DNA of 64,000 nt, from positions 372,001 through 436,000 of the forward strand of contig NZ_JAGKSQ010000003.1 of assembly GCF_017939705.1 (NCBI RefSeq), given 5' to 3'. The first letter of the stretch is position 1. Each line of letters begins with the position of its first letter. The position numbers and the translations under genes are program-made. A model generated the notes under the pieces. The model had not been told where the DNA came from. It searched no databases and saw nothing but the letters and a program-made list of their open reading frames with translations. The DNA is from Halalkalibacter suaedae (GTDB taxonomy: Bacteria > Bacillota > Bacilli > Bacillales > Bacillaceae_D). This document shows positions 8,862 to 18,157 of this stretch, piece after piece.

Positions 8862-9986
8862 TTTTACTAAACGTTCAATTACTTTTGCGAGCAAAATCGT
8901 TCTCTCTGTTAATGAGTTGATTTCCAAATATTCCTTCTCACTATGGGCATTTCCACCAATTGGTCCTAAGCCATCAATAGTCGGGATTCCCATTGCAGAT
9001 GTAAATGAAGCATCAGATCCTCCACCCGTTTTTGTATCCTTAATTGTCATGCCAAGCTCTGATCCTACCTTTTTAACGATATTAAAAAGCTCTGCAATTT
9101 GCTTGTTTTTAAGCATTGGTGGACGGCTCATGTCACCAGTTAGCTCAATTTCTGTCCCCATTACATCAGAAGATGCACACATCTCTTCAATCTTGTGCTC
9201 CATTTCTTCTGCTTGTTCTAATGTCGCCACTCGTACATCAATGTGACCAATCGCCATTGCAGAAATGGTGTTAACTGCATCTCCACCTTCTATTATCCCA
9301 ACGTTGACGGATATCCCATGTTCATGGTCATTCAATTCATGTAGTTTTACAATTTTGTGGGCTAATTCTTCAATCGCACTTCTTCCTTTTTCAGGTTCAA
9401 TTCCAGAATGAGCCGCTTTTCCATGAACTTCAATTGTGAAACGACCACTCCCTCTTCTCTCTGTAACCACAGAACCATCGCGTCTTGCTGGTTCCATAAC
9501 AAGTGCATATGATTTTCCTTTTGATTCCTTTTCAATATAAGGTCGCGACGTCTGCGAACCAATTTCTTCATCACTATTCAAAATAATCTGAACACGTTGG
9601 TAAGACGTCGATCCAGACTCCTTTAAATACGTTAACGCATGAATAACAGAAACAAGACTAGCTTTCATATCAATAACACCCGGGCCGTATGCACGTCGAT
9701 CTTTAATCATGAATGGTCGCTTTTGGGCCGTACCTTTTTCAAAGACTGTATCCATATGAGCCACGATTAAAACCATTGGTTCTTCATCACAATCAGGACG
9801 GATAATCAAGTGATTACCAACCTTCTCCTCGGTGATGATTTCAATCTTATATCCCAATTGTTCAAAATAAGGCATTAAGATCTGCCCTACTTGATCGACA
9901 CCTTCTTTATACAATGAACCACTATCTGTATTCACTAATTCCTCAAGTAGCTGAAGCATTTCCTTTTCATTTAAATGAACATCCAT
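8841..9986 (-). CDS. M20 family metallopeptidase, glutamate carboxypeptidase-like
   Basis: A di-zinc exopeptidase of the carboxypeptidase G2 type, probably cytosolic; the substrate is unknown. Metal ligands and catalytic residues are visible in order: HMDT, the Asp of GPGVIDMK, the EE of NSDEEIGS, the Glu of MEPARR, and the His of GNAHSEKE. The middle part is the dimerisation domain (RFTIEVHGKAAHSG). An upstream in-frame start at 10043 exists, but ATG 9986 has AAGGGGAAG about 9 nt before it and gives the usual length of 381 aa. It is monocistronic. Confidence 0.88.
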   Translation of the reverse strand: MDVHLNEKEMLQLLEELVNTDSGSLYKEGVDQVGQILMPYFEQLGYKIEIITEEKVGNHLIIRPDCDEEPMVLIVAHMDTVFEKGTAQKRPFMIKDRRAYGPGVIDMKASLVSVIHALTYLKESGSTSYQRVQIILNSDEEIGSQTSRPYIEKESKGKSYALVMEPARRDGSVVTERRGSGRFTIEVHGKAAHSGIEPEKGRSAIEELAHKIVKLHELNDHEHGISVNVGIIEGGDAVNTISAMAIGHIDVRVATLEQAEEMEHKIEEMCASSDVMGTEIELTGDMSRPPMLKNKQIAELFNIVKKVGSELGMTIKDTKTGGGSDASFTSAMGIPTIDGLGPIGGNAHSEKEYLEINSLTERTILLAKVIERLVKGKHTEQ

Positions 9987-10120
9987 CTGTTTCTTCCCCT
10001 TACCCTTCATCCACATTAATCTTATCTCTATTATATGTGTCACCTATGCTATATTTTCGTGTATTTTGTCTATTTTTGCAATAGGATGCATATGGAAACA
10101 AAAAAAACTTTAGTCATTCA

Positions 10121-10158
10121 GAAAAACCACCTGATTTATCACACGATTCTTCAAGTGG
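10121..10158 (-). terminator. Orphan terminator-like hairpin 1
   Basis: Minus strand: CCACTTGA pairs with TCAGGTGG (one wobble), then TTTTTCTG. It lies upstream of the M20 gene but is not preceded by any coding region. Confidence 0.5.
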
Positions 10159-10236
10159 CTGTCATCCTTCTAAAGTTAAATGTAACTCATAAAAATATGG
10201 TTACATATCATATAGTTTTATAACTATTCGCTTGCA

Positions 10237-10270
10237 CAAAAAAAATGAGCGATTCACATGTGAACCGCTC
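10237..10270 (-). terminator. Orphan terminator-like hairpin 2
   Basis: Minus strand: GAGCGGTTCACA pairs with TGTGAATCGCTC (one wobble), then ATTTTTTTTG. There is no minus-strand gene upstream for at least 900 nt. Confidence 0.6.
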
Positions 10271-10584
10271 GCAATGGGGGAGAGTAGAGAGAACATTTTT
10301 GGAAGCTAGGTCAATGACCTTTCCTATATACAATGTAACGTATTCGAGAGATGTTCACAGCATGTTTGTAATATCATCTGACAAAAAACTTATTCTGAAA
10401 TCATTAAGAAACCAGCAGGGCTTCTCTACACAAGAAAATGATATAATTTACAGATAAGAGTCTAGTCGCACATCTTTTAAAAGTCTTGTGATGAGTGCCT
10501 TCTCATCATAAGACGCCTAGAGAACGAAATCATTGCCACATGTTTTAGATGCTTTTTGAAAAATGCACGATAAGGAGGCTCAAG

Positions 10585-11196
10585 ATGAAAAGAGAGACAA
10601 TCAGCCATATTGAAAAACAACTTGCAAATCGGAAAGTAGGTATACTTGGCCAGGATCAAATGAAAAATGCTGCAGTCATTTTACCGTTAATCAACGTTAA
10701 TGACCAGTTATCGCTTTTATTCGAGGTCCGTTCCCATACACTCAACACACAACCAGGTGAAATTTGTTTTCCTGGTGGAAGAATTGATCAGACTGATTCA
10801 AGTCCAAGCGATGCAGCCATCCGAGAGCTTACGGAAGAACTGTTAATAGACCGAAAGCACGTTAATATAATTGCTGACCTTGATATTCTTGTCACGCCAT
10901 TTAGGGGAATTATTTATCCATTCGTAGCTACTCTAGACATTGAATTTCAATCACTTAAACCCAATTTGTCAGAAGTTGATCATCTTTTTACTGTTCCGTT
11001 ATCACATTTCTATAGTCATTCACCAGAGTGTCACCAAATGAGTTTTTCATTGGATCCAATCAATAATGGCCCGCTTACATTAATTAAGAACAGAAGCCAT
11101 ATCCTCTCACAACACTTTTATTATTACGATGACTATATTATTTGGGGTCTCACAGCAAATATTTTAAAGCATTTCATTGAGTTAACAAAAGATTAA
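10585..11196 (+). CDS. Nudix hydrolase, CoA pyrophosphatase (YeaB/NudL) family
   Basis: Hydrolyses pyrophosphate bonds in CoA or related nucleotides, by family. The UPF0035-type region GEICFPGGRID precedes the Nudix helix AAIRELTEELL. The usual Glu that closes G-x5-E appears replaced (GGRIDQTDS), so the box is slightly divergent. It has 203 residues. ATG 10585 was chosen for AAGGAGG at 10572-10578, with 6-nt spacing. It is convergent with the MFS gene, leaving only 5 nt between stop codons, and no terminator is visible between them. Confidence 0.82.
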   Translation: MKRETISHIEKQLANRKVGILGQDQMKNAAVILPLINVNDQLSLLFEVRSHTLNTQPGEICFPGGRIDQTDSSPSDAAIRELTEELLIDRKHVNIIADLDILVTPFRGIIYPFVATLDIEFQSLKPNLSEVDHLFTVPLSHFYSHSPECHQMSFSLDPINNGPLTLIKNRSHILSQHFYYYDDYIIWGLTANILKHFIELTKD

Positions 11197-11201
11197 GCTA
11201 A

Positions 11202-12698
11202 TTAAGTCTGTTTTTCCTGCTTGTTATGATCTTTCGGTAGCAATCGAATAAAGACAAACGTGATTATTGATAGAATAAATAATGACCCAAAGACAGTTAC
11301 CATACCTTCAGCCAAACCAACTCGTAACAGCTCCAACTCAGATGTCGAAAGGAGGCTTCGCTCAGATTCGTCAAGAATAACATTTATTGCATTAATCGAC
11401 GGTTCAACGGATAACTCCTTCTGGTTTTGTTCAAAGAAACTCCGTAGATCCTTATTTAAGAGACCGCCTAGGAGGGCCACTCCAACTGCACCACCTAACT
11501 GTCTCATAAACATATTCATCGCTGTCGCTTCTCCTCTTACTCGCCAATCAACACTAGATTGAATTGAAACAATAAAGGTTGTCGTCGTGAAGCCCATTCC
11601 AACACCAAGAAAAAAGGAACCAGCCCCAGCAATTAGAGGATGGGCTACGAATGGTAATGTAAAATAGCAAAGACCTCCAACAAGCAAAGCGAGTCCCCCA
11701 ATTACAGCCGTCACCCTAAATCCTGTCTTTAGCATCATCTTTCCTGCAATCGTTGAAGAAATCGGCCAGCCAATTGAAATAACCGTTAGCGTCAGTCCTG
11801 CTACTAATGGTGTCTGGCCTAATACTCCCTGAACATATGTCGGTAGGAAGGTCGAGATTGCTAGCAGCATAGCACCCGCAGTAAAAGAAGCTAAATTAGA
11901 ATAGCGTATCACTTTTCTCTTCCATAAACTCAGCGTCATAATAGGCGAGCTGGCTTTTCGTTCATGACGAATAAAAAGCAGCAAAGAGATAAGTGAGACC
12001 ATCAATAGAATCACCAATTGTAGCGTTGAAAGCAGAGCAGAGCCGTCTATTTGAACTAAAACAAACATCAAGGTAGCAACTGTTATAAATAACAAGATCG
12101 CCCCTAAATAATCTACTTTCTGTTTTTGCTCATCTATTTTCTCTTGGAGAAAAATTAAGATAATGATCAACGAAAGAATACCAAAAGGAATATTAATCCA
12201 GAAAATCCACGACCAATTGACGTACTCAATAAAAAAGGCACCTAGAAGCGGTCCAACTATTGCTGAAATCCCCCAAATACTTGCTAAATACCCCTGAATC
12301 TTTGCTCGTTCCTCTTTGGAGTACATATCTCCTACAATGGTCGTTGCAATGGGTTGGACCGCCCCCGCTCCAATGCCTTGAACGAAACGAGAGAAAATTA
12401 ACATTTCCATTGACCTTGAAAAACCACAAATGAACGAACCAATTAAAAAAAGACATATACCAAATCCGAATACTTTTTTTCTACCAAAAATATCAGCAAG
12501 CTTCCCATACAAGGGAATCGTTACAACTTGCATAAGTAAATAACTAGAAAAGACCCAACTGAAAAAGGCAAATCCTCCAAGATCTCCGACTATTTTTGGC
12601 ATAGCCGTTGCAACAATTGTCGCTTCGACAGCTGCCATAAACATCGCTAACATAATTGCAGCAAGCACCACAGGTCGTTTCGTTTCAGTTCTCTTCAT
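11202..12698 (-). CDS. MFS transporter, DHA2 (14-TM) drug efflux family
   Basis: A proton-coupled exporter in the cytoplasmic membrane. The early motif is MAAVEATIVATAMPKI. Motif A appears as GKLADIFGRKKVF, and the motif C-like segment is GISAIVGPLLGAF. About 14 hydrophobic helices fit the length of 498 aa, with the typical long loop before the last helix. The substrate cannot be told. Two adjacent ATG codons exist, and the second (12698) is better placed after GGAG. No regulator is adjacent. Confidence 0.88.
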   Translation of the reverse strand: MKRTETKRPVVLAAIMLAMFMAAVEATIVATAMPKIVGDLGGFAFFSWVFSSYLLMQVVTIPLYGKLADIFGRKKVFGFGICLFLIGSFICGFSRSMEMLIFSRFVQGIGAGAVQPIATTIVGDMYSKEERAKIQGYLASIWGISAIVGPLLGAFFIEYVNWSWIFWINIPFGILSLIIILIFLQEKIDEQKQKVDYLGAILLFITVATLMFVLVQIDGSALLSTLQLVILLMVSLISLLLFIRHERKASSPIMTLSLWKRKVIRYSNLASFTAGAMLLAISTFLPTYVQGVLGQTPLVAGLTLTVISIGWPISSTIAGKMMLKTGFRVTAVIGGLALLVGGLCYFTLPFVAHPLIAGAGSFFLGVGMGFTTTTFIVSIQSSVDWRVRGEATAMNMFMRQLGGAVGVALLGGLLNKDLRSFFEQNQKELSVEPSINAINVILDESERSLLSTSELELLRVGLAEGMVTVFGSLFILSIITFVFIRLLPKDHNKQEKQT

Positions 12699-12768
12699 CA
12701 TTTCTCCAATCTAAACCAATATCAACCTATTTTATCAAATGAGATTTGAGACATCCAGAAAACAATAT

Positions 12769-12807
12769 CAAAAAGAGTGTTATCAAAGGTCCTTTGATAA
12801 CACTCTA
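12769..12807 (-). terminator. Terminator after yrhC
   Basis: A near-perfect palindrome with 16-nt arms (AGAGTGTTATCAAAGG and its complement) around one base, followed on the minus strand by TTTTTG. Confidence 0.85.
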
Positions 12808-12832
12808 TCTATTAGTAAATCTATAAATAACT

Positions 12833-13060
12833 CTACTCATGCAGCTGTTTCTGTGCTTTCATAGCCAGGCGATGGCATACAAAAGAACATCCTAGCATCA
12901 TGAAAATTCCAACAATGAATAAACCTTGCCATTGTGTAACATCTTGTGTAGGAATTACTAAACCGATAAATAGAAAAATACTAAGTGATAATAAGATAAA
13001 TCCAAATTGCTTATAATCAGTAACTTTATCTTCTAATTGCTTTTGCTTTTTATCTTCCAT
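12833..13060 (-). CDS. yrhC: YrhC family small membrane protein
   Basis: 75 aa of unknown function. The N-terminus is charged (EDKKQKQLEDKV), followed by two hydrophobic helices at about residues 19-36 and 46-62. In B. subtilis yrhC closes the mtnN-mccA-mccB operon. Here it follows mtnN after 89 nt and the mcc genes are absent. AGGAGGAAG precedes the ATG. The interval up to mtnN has a weak hairpin (ATCATTCTATC / GATAGGATGAT). Confidence 0.82.
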   Translation of the reverse strand: MEDKKQKQLEDKVTDYKQFGFILLSLSIFLFIGLVIPTQDVTQWQGLFIVGIFMMLGCSFVCHRLAMKAQKQLHE

Positions 13061-13149
13061 TTATCTTCCTCCTAATCTTCTATCATTCTATCATTGTTTG
13101 ATCAAGATAGGATGATGTAATGATCGTTAACTGAGGAAGATTTCACCAC

Positions 13150-13845
13150 TTACTTACTTAATTCTTCAACCATTAAGAGTACTTGTTTCGCTGAATTAAC
13201 TGAAGCTGTTTCTAAAAATTGATCGTATGACACTTTCGCATCGCTGCCAGCAATATCTGATAATGAACGAATGATAACAAATGGAACCTCAAACTGAAAA
13301 CATACTTGAGCAATAGCTCCAGCTTCCATTTCAGCACAATATGGATTATCAAATCGCTCCTTCAATTGCTGAACAAGATGATGATCACTCATAAAGGAAT
13401 CACCAGAAAGGATCAGACCCTTGACTGCATGAATTCCCACACGCTCTGCCGCCTTTTCAGCGACTTGTACAAGCTGCTCGCTAGGAGCATAGAAAGCAGG
13501 CATTGCTGGGACTTGTCCGAATTCATAACCAAATACCGTTGCATCAACATCATTGTAACGGATCTCAGTCGAGATAACGATATCACCAACACTAAGTTTT
13601 TCATAAAAACCGCCAGCTGAACCTGTGTTAATAATACAGTCTGGTTGAAATAGTTGAATCAACAACGTTGTTCCAACGGCTGCATTTACCTTTCCAATGC
13701 CTGATTTTAATAAAATGATATCTTGTCCATTTAATTTTCCTTGGTGAAACTCACAACCAGCAATTGTTTGATCTATTCGTTGATCTAACTTTTCTTTTAA
13801 TAATTCAACTTCCTCATCCATTGCACCAATAATTCCAATTTTCAT
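13150..13845 (-). CDS. mtnN: 5'-methylthioadenosine/S-adenosylhomocysteine nucleosidase
   Basis: Cleaves adenine from MTA and SAH, recycling by-products of SAM-dependent reactions. It begins [16 protein letters not shown] with the catalytic Glu of the EE pair near residue 12. GSAGG is the ribose/phosphate-side loop, MEAGAIAQV holds the substrate-binding Met-Glu, and SLSDIAG holds the catalytic Asp. ATG 13845 is preferred over the GTG nine nt upstream because AAGGGTG overlaps that GTG. Together with CymR, the S-box leader and the desulfurase, it makes sulfur metabolism a recurrent topic in the window. Confidence 0.95.
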   Translation of the reverse strand: MKIGIIGAMDEEVELLKEKLDQRIDQTIAGCEFHQGKLNGQDIILLKSGIGKVNAAVGTTLLIQLFQPDCIINTGSAGGFYEKLSVGDIVISTEIRYNDVDATVFGYEFGQVPAMPAFYAPSEQLVQVAEKAAERVGIHAVKGLILSGDSFMSDHHLVQQLKERFDNPYCAEMEAGAIAQVCFQFEVPFVIIRSLSDIAGSDAKVSYDQFLETASVNSAKQVLLMVEELSK

Positions 13846-13942
13846 TAATAACACCCTTTCTATGTACTATTGCTAGTATACACGCTAATGATTTGATTCA
13901 CACATTTTTTCTGATATGATAATAATAAAAAAGGTGATAGGA

Positions 13943-14149
13943 ATGTCTTTGCAATTAGATAGAATGGAAGATAAGATTGAATGTTTTGAAACAGATAATA
14001 TTAAAGCATTGGAACGCCAAATAGCTGAACAAATTGAAATAAACAAAGTTCTACTTTTACAAGTTCACTCTGTTCATCATAGTGTTTATATTCACCCACG
14101 TACGGAGCAACCCATTTATACAGCCACTGTTCATTTTAAGGCAAAATAA
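13943..14149 (+). CDS. yrzA: YrzA family protein (DUF2536)
   Basis: A 68-aa protein of unknown function. An acidic, helical N-terminus (LDRMEDKIECFE) is followed by a short beta-rich tail with VHHSVYIHPRTEQP. It is found in the same neighbourhood in B. subtilis. ATG 13943 follows AAGGTGATAGG. It is divergent from mtnN, with a 97-nt promoter interval, and runs straight into a repeat. Confidence 0.75.
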   Translation: MSLQLDRMEDKIECFETDNIKALERQIAEQIEINKVLLLQVHSVHHSVYIHPRTEQPIYTATVHFKAK

Positions 14150-14310
14150 AGTGGCCGTAAAAAGTCGCTTCGATCACGCTACCGGGATGGGGGCATGCAC
14201 CCTCCGGCGGGCGTTGAACTCACCGGCTTCGCCGGTGAATTTCAAACCTGCCCTTTCTTCCTGCAGGAGTCGGCCCGCCCATTCCGTCCGCTTTGATGAG
14301 AGAAAAAATA
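14150..14310. repeat. Dispersed GC-rich repeat, module A
   Basis: Starts about TGGCCGTAAAAAGTCGCTTCGA and ends at CCGTCCGCTTTGATGA. The ends are imperfect inverted copies (CGCTACCGGGATGGG versus CCCATTCCGTCCGC), and the middle hairpin is CACCGGC-TTC-GCCGGTG. A second copy is at 40310-40460 and a left-end copy at 62055-62110. Frames read through this element are not genes. The following 14311-14609 is AT-rich, with no gene or clear structure. Confidence 0.75.
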
Positions 14311-14609
14311 GAATTTTTCCTATTAACAGTAAAAAACAAGTAAAACTTTAGCCACAAAAAGAACTGATAAATCACTGTGACAAAATCGCAACACCCAGTT
14401 GAAGTACTACTTGGATGTGAAAAATACAATGTCTGACCTTTACTATGTGGCTGCTATAAAGAAGTTACTACAAGAAAGACGCATCCAGTCACGTTAAATT
14501 AAAGTCAAGACACGGCTATGAAAATTTTAGTCTCTTCCGCATGCAAGTTCAAAGTACCACTCAATTTTCGTAATTAATCTCAAACGAATCATGAACTTAA
14601 AAAGTGAGA

Positions 14610-14845
14610 AGCAAAGTGTCTAACTGAAATACCGAACAAAGCAATCACGTAGCGGATGAAATATACGTAGACTCCTGCGGGATGATAAAGCCAAAGGTGA
14701 GACCCCACAGGCGTAGCCGAGGAGGCTCACCGGCTTCCCGCGGAAAGCGAAGTATATTTCAGGAGCGGTTTACGCCCGCCAACTATTATTGTTCGGATTT
14801 TCTATTAGTGAATCACTTTTGTCCCAACCTCTTTTCGTATTTACA
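14610..14845. repeat. Dispersed GC-rich repeat, module B
   Basis: Recognisable blocks are CCGAACAAAG, ACGTAGACTCCTGCGGG, AGCCAAAGGTGAGACCCC, GAGGAGGCTCACCGGCTTCC, CGCGGAAAGCGAAGTATATT, TTGTTCGGATTTTC and TTTTGTCCCAACCTC. The same order occurs at 62175-62335 and parts occur inverted at 40110-40200 and 40775-40850. The outer arms match the short palindrome at 4225-4352. It abuts the 3' end of yrrS. Confidence 0.75.
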
Positions 14846-15445
14846 CTACCCTTGGTATGGATTACTCGTTAGCTGTTTCTTTTCAACAGGTGTCCAGCCT
14901 TGGCCATCAACCCATTCAATGAAAACCTCATAGGGCTGCCCTTGATTGGCTGGGTCACTTACGACTCCACGAACTCTAGTCGGACTACCTCCATTTTCAA
15001 CTCTCCAAGGAATCATATTTTCATCAAGACCTGTTGCATAACGTAGGGCTTCCATCATTTCTTGCCAGTTTACACTGTCTTGACTAAAGTTAGGCGTAAA
15101 CTCACCCGTTTGCTCTGTGCCAATCGGTTCCCACTCTCCATCTTGGACGGGCTCTTGATCTTGTTCAGTCTCTTCTTCTTCTGTCTCTATATCTTCATTT
15201 GTCGCTGTATCTGTGCCCGTTTCTTCTTCTGACTCACTAGGATCAGTAATTGAATCAACAGGGGCTTGTTCATTTGTTTCATTTTCAGTTTCAAGCTCTT
15301 GCTCATTTAATGCAACTTCGCTGTTGTTTCCACCTAAAAAGATTTGTGCTGCAAATACCCCAATTAAGGCAATAACAACGACTATAGCAATATTTAGGAT
15401 TGTATTCAGTCTCTGCTTCTTACGTTGTTTATAGCGATAGCTCAT
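14846..15445 (-). CDS. yrrS: YrrS family protein (DUF1510)
   Basis: A membrane-anchored protein of unknown function, linked in B. subtilis to the greA-yrrS-pbpI region. It has a basic N-terminus, one membrane helix (about residues 16-36), then a low-complexity Glu/Thr-rich linker of about 75 residues, and a C-terminal folded DUF1510 domain (NWQEMMEALRYATGL through QGWTPVEKKQL). ATG 15445 follows GGGAGTG. The pbpI gene expected downstream is missing; repeats lie there instead. The acidic linker is long and may tolerate length changes. Confidence 0.82.
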   Translation of the reverse strand: MSYRYKQRKKQRLNTILNIAIVVVIALIGVFAAQIFLGGNNSEVALNEQELETENETNEQAPVDSITDPSESEEETGTDTATNEDIETEEEETEQDQEPVQDGEWEPIGTEQTGEFTPNFSQDSVNWQEMMEALRYATGLDENMIPWRVENGGSPTRVRGVVSDPANQGQPYEVFIEWVDGQGWTPVEKKQLTSNPYQG

Positions 15446-15601
15446 TCTACACACTCCCATCTACTATTCTCTATCCTATATTATACTAGAACGAACTTAC
15501 TCCTGCGATACAACAACACAAAAATAGTCCTTATTTACCTATATTCGCTGTCTGTCCAACTCATTCCATTTTCAAACAAAAAGAGTTTAGACTCTGATAA
15601 T

Positions 15602-15633
15602 AAAAAAACTGCTCATTTCTGAGCAGTTTTTTT
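15602..15633 (-). terminator. Terminator after greA (possibly bidirectional)
   Basis: ACTGCTCA-TTTC-TGAGCAGT flanked by A and T runs on both sides. Confidence 0.9.
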
Positions 15634-15636
15634 AGC

Positions 15637-16116
15637 TTATCGAATATCTACAATTTTAATTTCCATTTCTCCACCAGGTGTATTCACTGAAACCTTATCG
15701 TTTACTCGTTTTCCAAGTAAGCTTTGTGCCATTGGTGAGTCATTTGAAATCTTTCCTTCAGCCGGATCTGATTCAGCACTACCAACGATAATATATTCTT
15801 CTTCGTCACCATCTGGAAGCTCAATAAATTTAACAGTCTTTCCTAGTGATACAACATTAGATGCTGCAGGCGTTTCTTCTTCAATCATCACTGCATTTCT
15901 AATCATTTTTTCAAGTTGAATAATACGGCCTTCAACGAAAGCCTGCTCTTCTTTTGCAGAATCATACTCTGAGTTTTCTGAAAGGTCACCGAAACTACGA
16001 GCGATCTTTATTCGTTCAACGACTTCTTTACGTCGTTCTGTCTTTAAGTATTCTACCTCTTCTTCAAGCTTACGCTTACCATCCATCGTCATATAGTGCT
16101 TTTTCTCTTCTGCCAC
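15637..16116 (-). CDS. greA: Transcription elongation factor GreA
   Basis: Binds RNA polymerase in the secondary channel and stimulates cleavage of backtracked RNA. The N-terminal coiled coil carries the tip [20 protein letters not shown] with the acidic residues needed for cleavage. The C-terminal FKBP-like domain includes VGSAESDP and [17 protein letters not shown] 16116 was chosen: GAGGAG lies 8 nt upstream, while an earlier GTG overlaps that ribosome binding site. A terminator separates it from udk. Confidence 0.96.
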   Translation of the reverse strand: MAEEKKHYMTMDGKRKLEEEVEYLKTERRKEVVERIKIARSFGDLSENSEYDSAKEEQAFVEGRIIQLEKMIRNAVMIEEETPAASNVVSLGKTVKFIELPDGDEEEYIIVGSAESDPAEGKISNDSPMAQSLLGKRVNDKVSVNTPGGEMEIKIVDIR

Positions 16117-16184
16117 GTCGTTCACTCCTCATTGGTCCTTCAATAATTAGGTATAAATAAATATAAGCATATCATACATATGTA

Positions 16185-16212
16185 AAACGAAAACTCGATA
16201 GACGAGTTTTCT
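16185..16212 (-). terminator. Terminator-like hairpin after udk
   Basis: Minus strand: AAAACTCG pairs with CGAGTTTT around TCTAT, followed by CGTTTTAC. The T-tail is modest. Confidence 0.6.
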
Positions 16213-16239
16213 GAAATCCCTTACATGTACTATATCCTA

Positions 16240-16875
16240 TTACAAAATTGCCTTTTCTTCAATAATTGCACGAATTTTTGTTACAATTAAATCAATTGCT
16301 ACTTGATTTTGCCCACCTTCAGGCACAATCACATCCGCATAGCGCTTCGTTGGTTCAATAAATTGCAAATGCATTGGTCGGACGACTGAAATATATTGTT
16401 CAATAATTGATTCAATTGACCTTCCTCTGTCCTGAACATCTCGAACAAGGCGACGTATGATTCGGATATCGGCATCTGCATCAACAAATAATTTAATATC
16501 CATCAAGTCTCGAAGACGATCATCTTCAAGAATTAATATACCCTCTAAAATGATAACATCTTTAGGTGCAATCGATAACACTTCACTTGAGCGAGTATGA
16601 TTAGCATAATCGTACACAGGTTTCTCAATACCCATGCCCTCTTGTAGCATCTTCAAATGGTCAAGTAATAAGTCATTATCAAAAGCGAGAGGATGATCGT
16701 AATTTGTTAGCAACCGCTCCTCAAAGCTAAGATGAGCTTGATCTTTATAATAAGCATCTTGTTCAATTAAGACAATCGATTGCTCATTAAATTGATGAAA
16801 AATTTCTTTAGCCACGGTCGTTTTCCCGGATCCTGTGCCCCCGGCAACGCCGATAATAATTGGTTTTGCAGCCAT
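16240..16875 (-). CDS. udk: Uridine kinase
   Basis: Phosphorylates uridine and cytidine in pyrimidine salvage. The Walker A loop is GGTGSGKTT, and the substrate region is EQDAYYKDQ followed by NYDHPLAFD. The LID-type [13 protein letters not shown] and the tail [13 protein letters not shown] are typical. It has 211 aa. Its ATG overlaps the stop of trhP2 as TAATG, so the two are translationally coupled. Confidence 0.96.
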   Translation of the reverse strand: MAAKPIIIGVAGGTGSGKTTVAKEIFHQFNEQSIVLIEQDAYYKDQAHLSFEERLLTNYDHPLAFDNDLLLDHLKMLQEGMGIEKPVYDYANHTRSSEVLSIAPKDVIILEGILILEDDRLRDLMDIKLFVDADADIRIIRRLVRDVQDRGRSIESIIEQYISVVRPMHLQFIEPTKRYADVIVPEGGQNQVAIDLIVTKIRAIIEEKAIL

Positions 16876-18137
16876 TAACGAACCTCTTTACGCATCATAT
16901 TTTGTGGATAGACTTGTTGATCAACTTTAAATTTCACAATCTGTAGTGGATGTCGAGCCGCGTCAAGTTCATTACCCTTTTCATCCCAGATCGTTCCTAC
17001 CTTTTGAACGAAATTAGTTATTTCTGGACCGAAAAATTCAATCTCATCTCCAGGTTTAAAATGATTTCTTTGTTGTAATGTCACAATCTTTGTTTCTTCA
17101 TCGTAGCCAAGAACTAGTCCGGCAAAATCATACTTTGTTCTCTTTGGATGATTTCCAAACATCTGCTCTTCATATGTTGGATTGCCTTCGAAAAACTGCG
17201 GTGCAAAATCACGATTAGCACATTTCTCTAGCTCATCAACCCAGGCTTTGTCAATTTGAAAATTGTCCGGATCAGCACAGTAAGCATCAATTACTTTACG
17301 ATACACACTTGTCACTGTTGCCACATAGTGAATAGATTTCATTCGCCCTTCGACTTTTAAGCTATCAATGCCTGCCTCAATAACTTTGGGAATGGCTTGA
17401 AGTAAATTTAGATCTTTCGGGCTCATTGTATACTGAACATCATTTTCGTCAAATAATGCTCTTTCACCATTTTGATCTAGTTCATATAGATCATATTCCC
17501 AACGACAGGACTGACAGCAACCACCGCGATTCGAATCTCTAGCTGTCATATGATTGCTCAACACACATCGACCAGAATAAGCGATACACATCGCCCCATG
17601 AACAAATGTTTCGATTTCGATATCAACATGCTTTTTCATTTCAAGCATTTCTTCAAGGCCAACCTCACGTGCAAGAACAACACGGTGTAAGCCTTCCTCT
17701 TTCCAATACTTAACGGCAAGCCAGTTTGATAAGGACTGTTGAGTACTTAAATGTACCTCTACCTTTGGAGCTACACGTTTGCACGTTTCGATAATCAGAG
17801 GATCAGCAACAATAATTCCAGTTACACCAACCTCCTGCAGTCCTTGCAAATAGTCCTCAAGTCCATCCATGTTCTCATTATGGGCAAAGATATTGGTTGT
17901 CACGTATACCTTAGCTCCATATTTATTTGCGAAGTCAACTCCCTCTTTCATTTCCTCCAAGGAGAAGTTTCCTGCATTGGAACGTAAGCCAAACTCTCTT
18001 CCACCAATAAAAACCGCATCCGCACCATAATGCACAGCAATTTTTAGTTTTTCTAAATCACCAGCCGGGGCAAGTAACTCTGGTTTTTTGGTGATCACTC
18101 TTTTTTCTGTTGTTGCTACTTCTACCATTGTTGACAT
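16875..18137 (-). CDS. trhP2: tRNA hydroxylation protein TrhP2 (U32 peptidase family)
   Basis: With TrhP1 it is needed for prephenate-dependent formation of 5-hydroxyuridine at tRNA position 34. Family features are [15 protein letters not shown], the barrel fold, the U32 signature [16 protein letters not shown], and the Cys cluster GGCCQSCRW expected to bind an iron-sulfur cluster. [10 protein letters not shown] follows in the second half. AAGGGGG precedes the ATG. It lies 20 nt after trhP1, consistent with one operon trmR-trhP1-trhP2-udk. Confidence 0.93.
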   Translation of the reverse strand: MSTMVEVATTEKRVITKKPELLAPAGDLEKLKIAVHYGADAVFIGGREFGLRSNAGNFSLEEMKEGVDFANKYGAKVYVTTNIFAHNENMDGLEDYLQGLQEVGVTGIIVADPLIIETCKRVAPKVEVHLSTQQSLSNWLAVKYWKEEGLHRVVLAREVGLEEMLEMKKHVDIEIETFVHGAMCIAYSGRCVLSNHMTARDSNRGGCCQSCRWEYDLYELDQNGERALFDENDVQYTMSPKDLNLLQAIPKVIEAGIDSLKVEGRMKSIHYVATVTSVYRKVIDAYCADPDNFQIDKAWVDELEKCANRDFAPQFFEGNPTYEEQMFGNHPKRTKYDFAGLVLGYDEETKIVTLQQRNHFKPGDEIEFFGPEITNFVQKVGTIWDEKGNELDAARHPLQIVKFKVDQQVYPQNMMRKEVR

Positions 18138-18157
18138 AGGATATCCCCCTTCTTGAT

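Larger units (their letters stand above)
9987..10584. other. Gene-free interval with two orphan minus-strand terminator hairpins
   Basis: About 600 nt with no credible protein-coding frame. It holds two hairpins with T-tails on the minus strand (10121-10158 and 10237-10270), neither preceded by a minus-strand gene. A C-rich stretch (CTCTCCCCC on the minus strand) lies just upstream of the second hairpin. One or two small RNAs on the minus strand are possible. I could not place a convincing promoter. Confidence 0.45.

Noticed and set aside
10245-10457. 70-codon plus-strand frame before the Nudix gene
   Set aside because: It starts inside a terminator hairpin, has no ribosome binding site, and shows no recognisable protein features.
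14082-14429. Open frames on both strands through the repeat after yrzA
   Set aside because: They lie in module A, have no ribosome binding site, and arise from GC-rich palindromic sequence.
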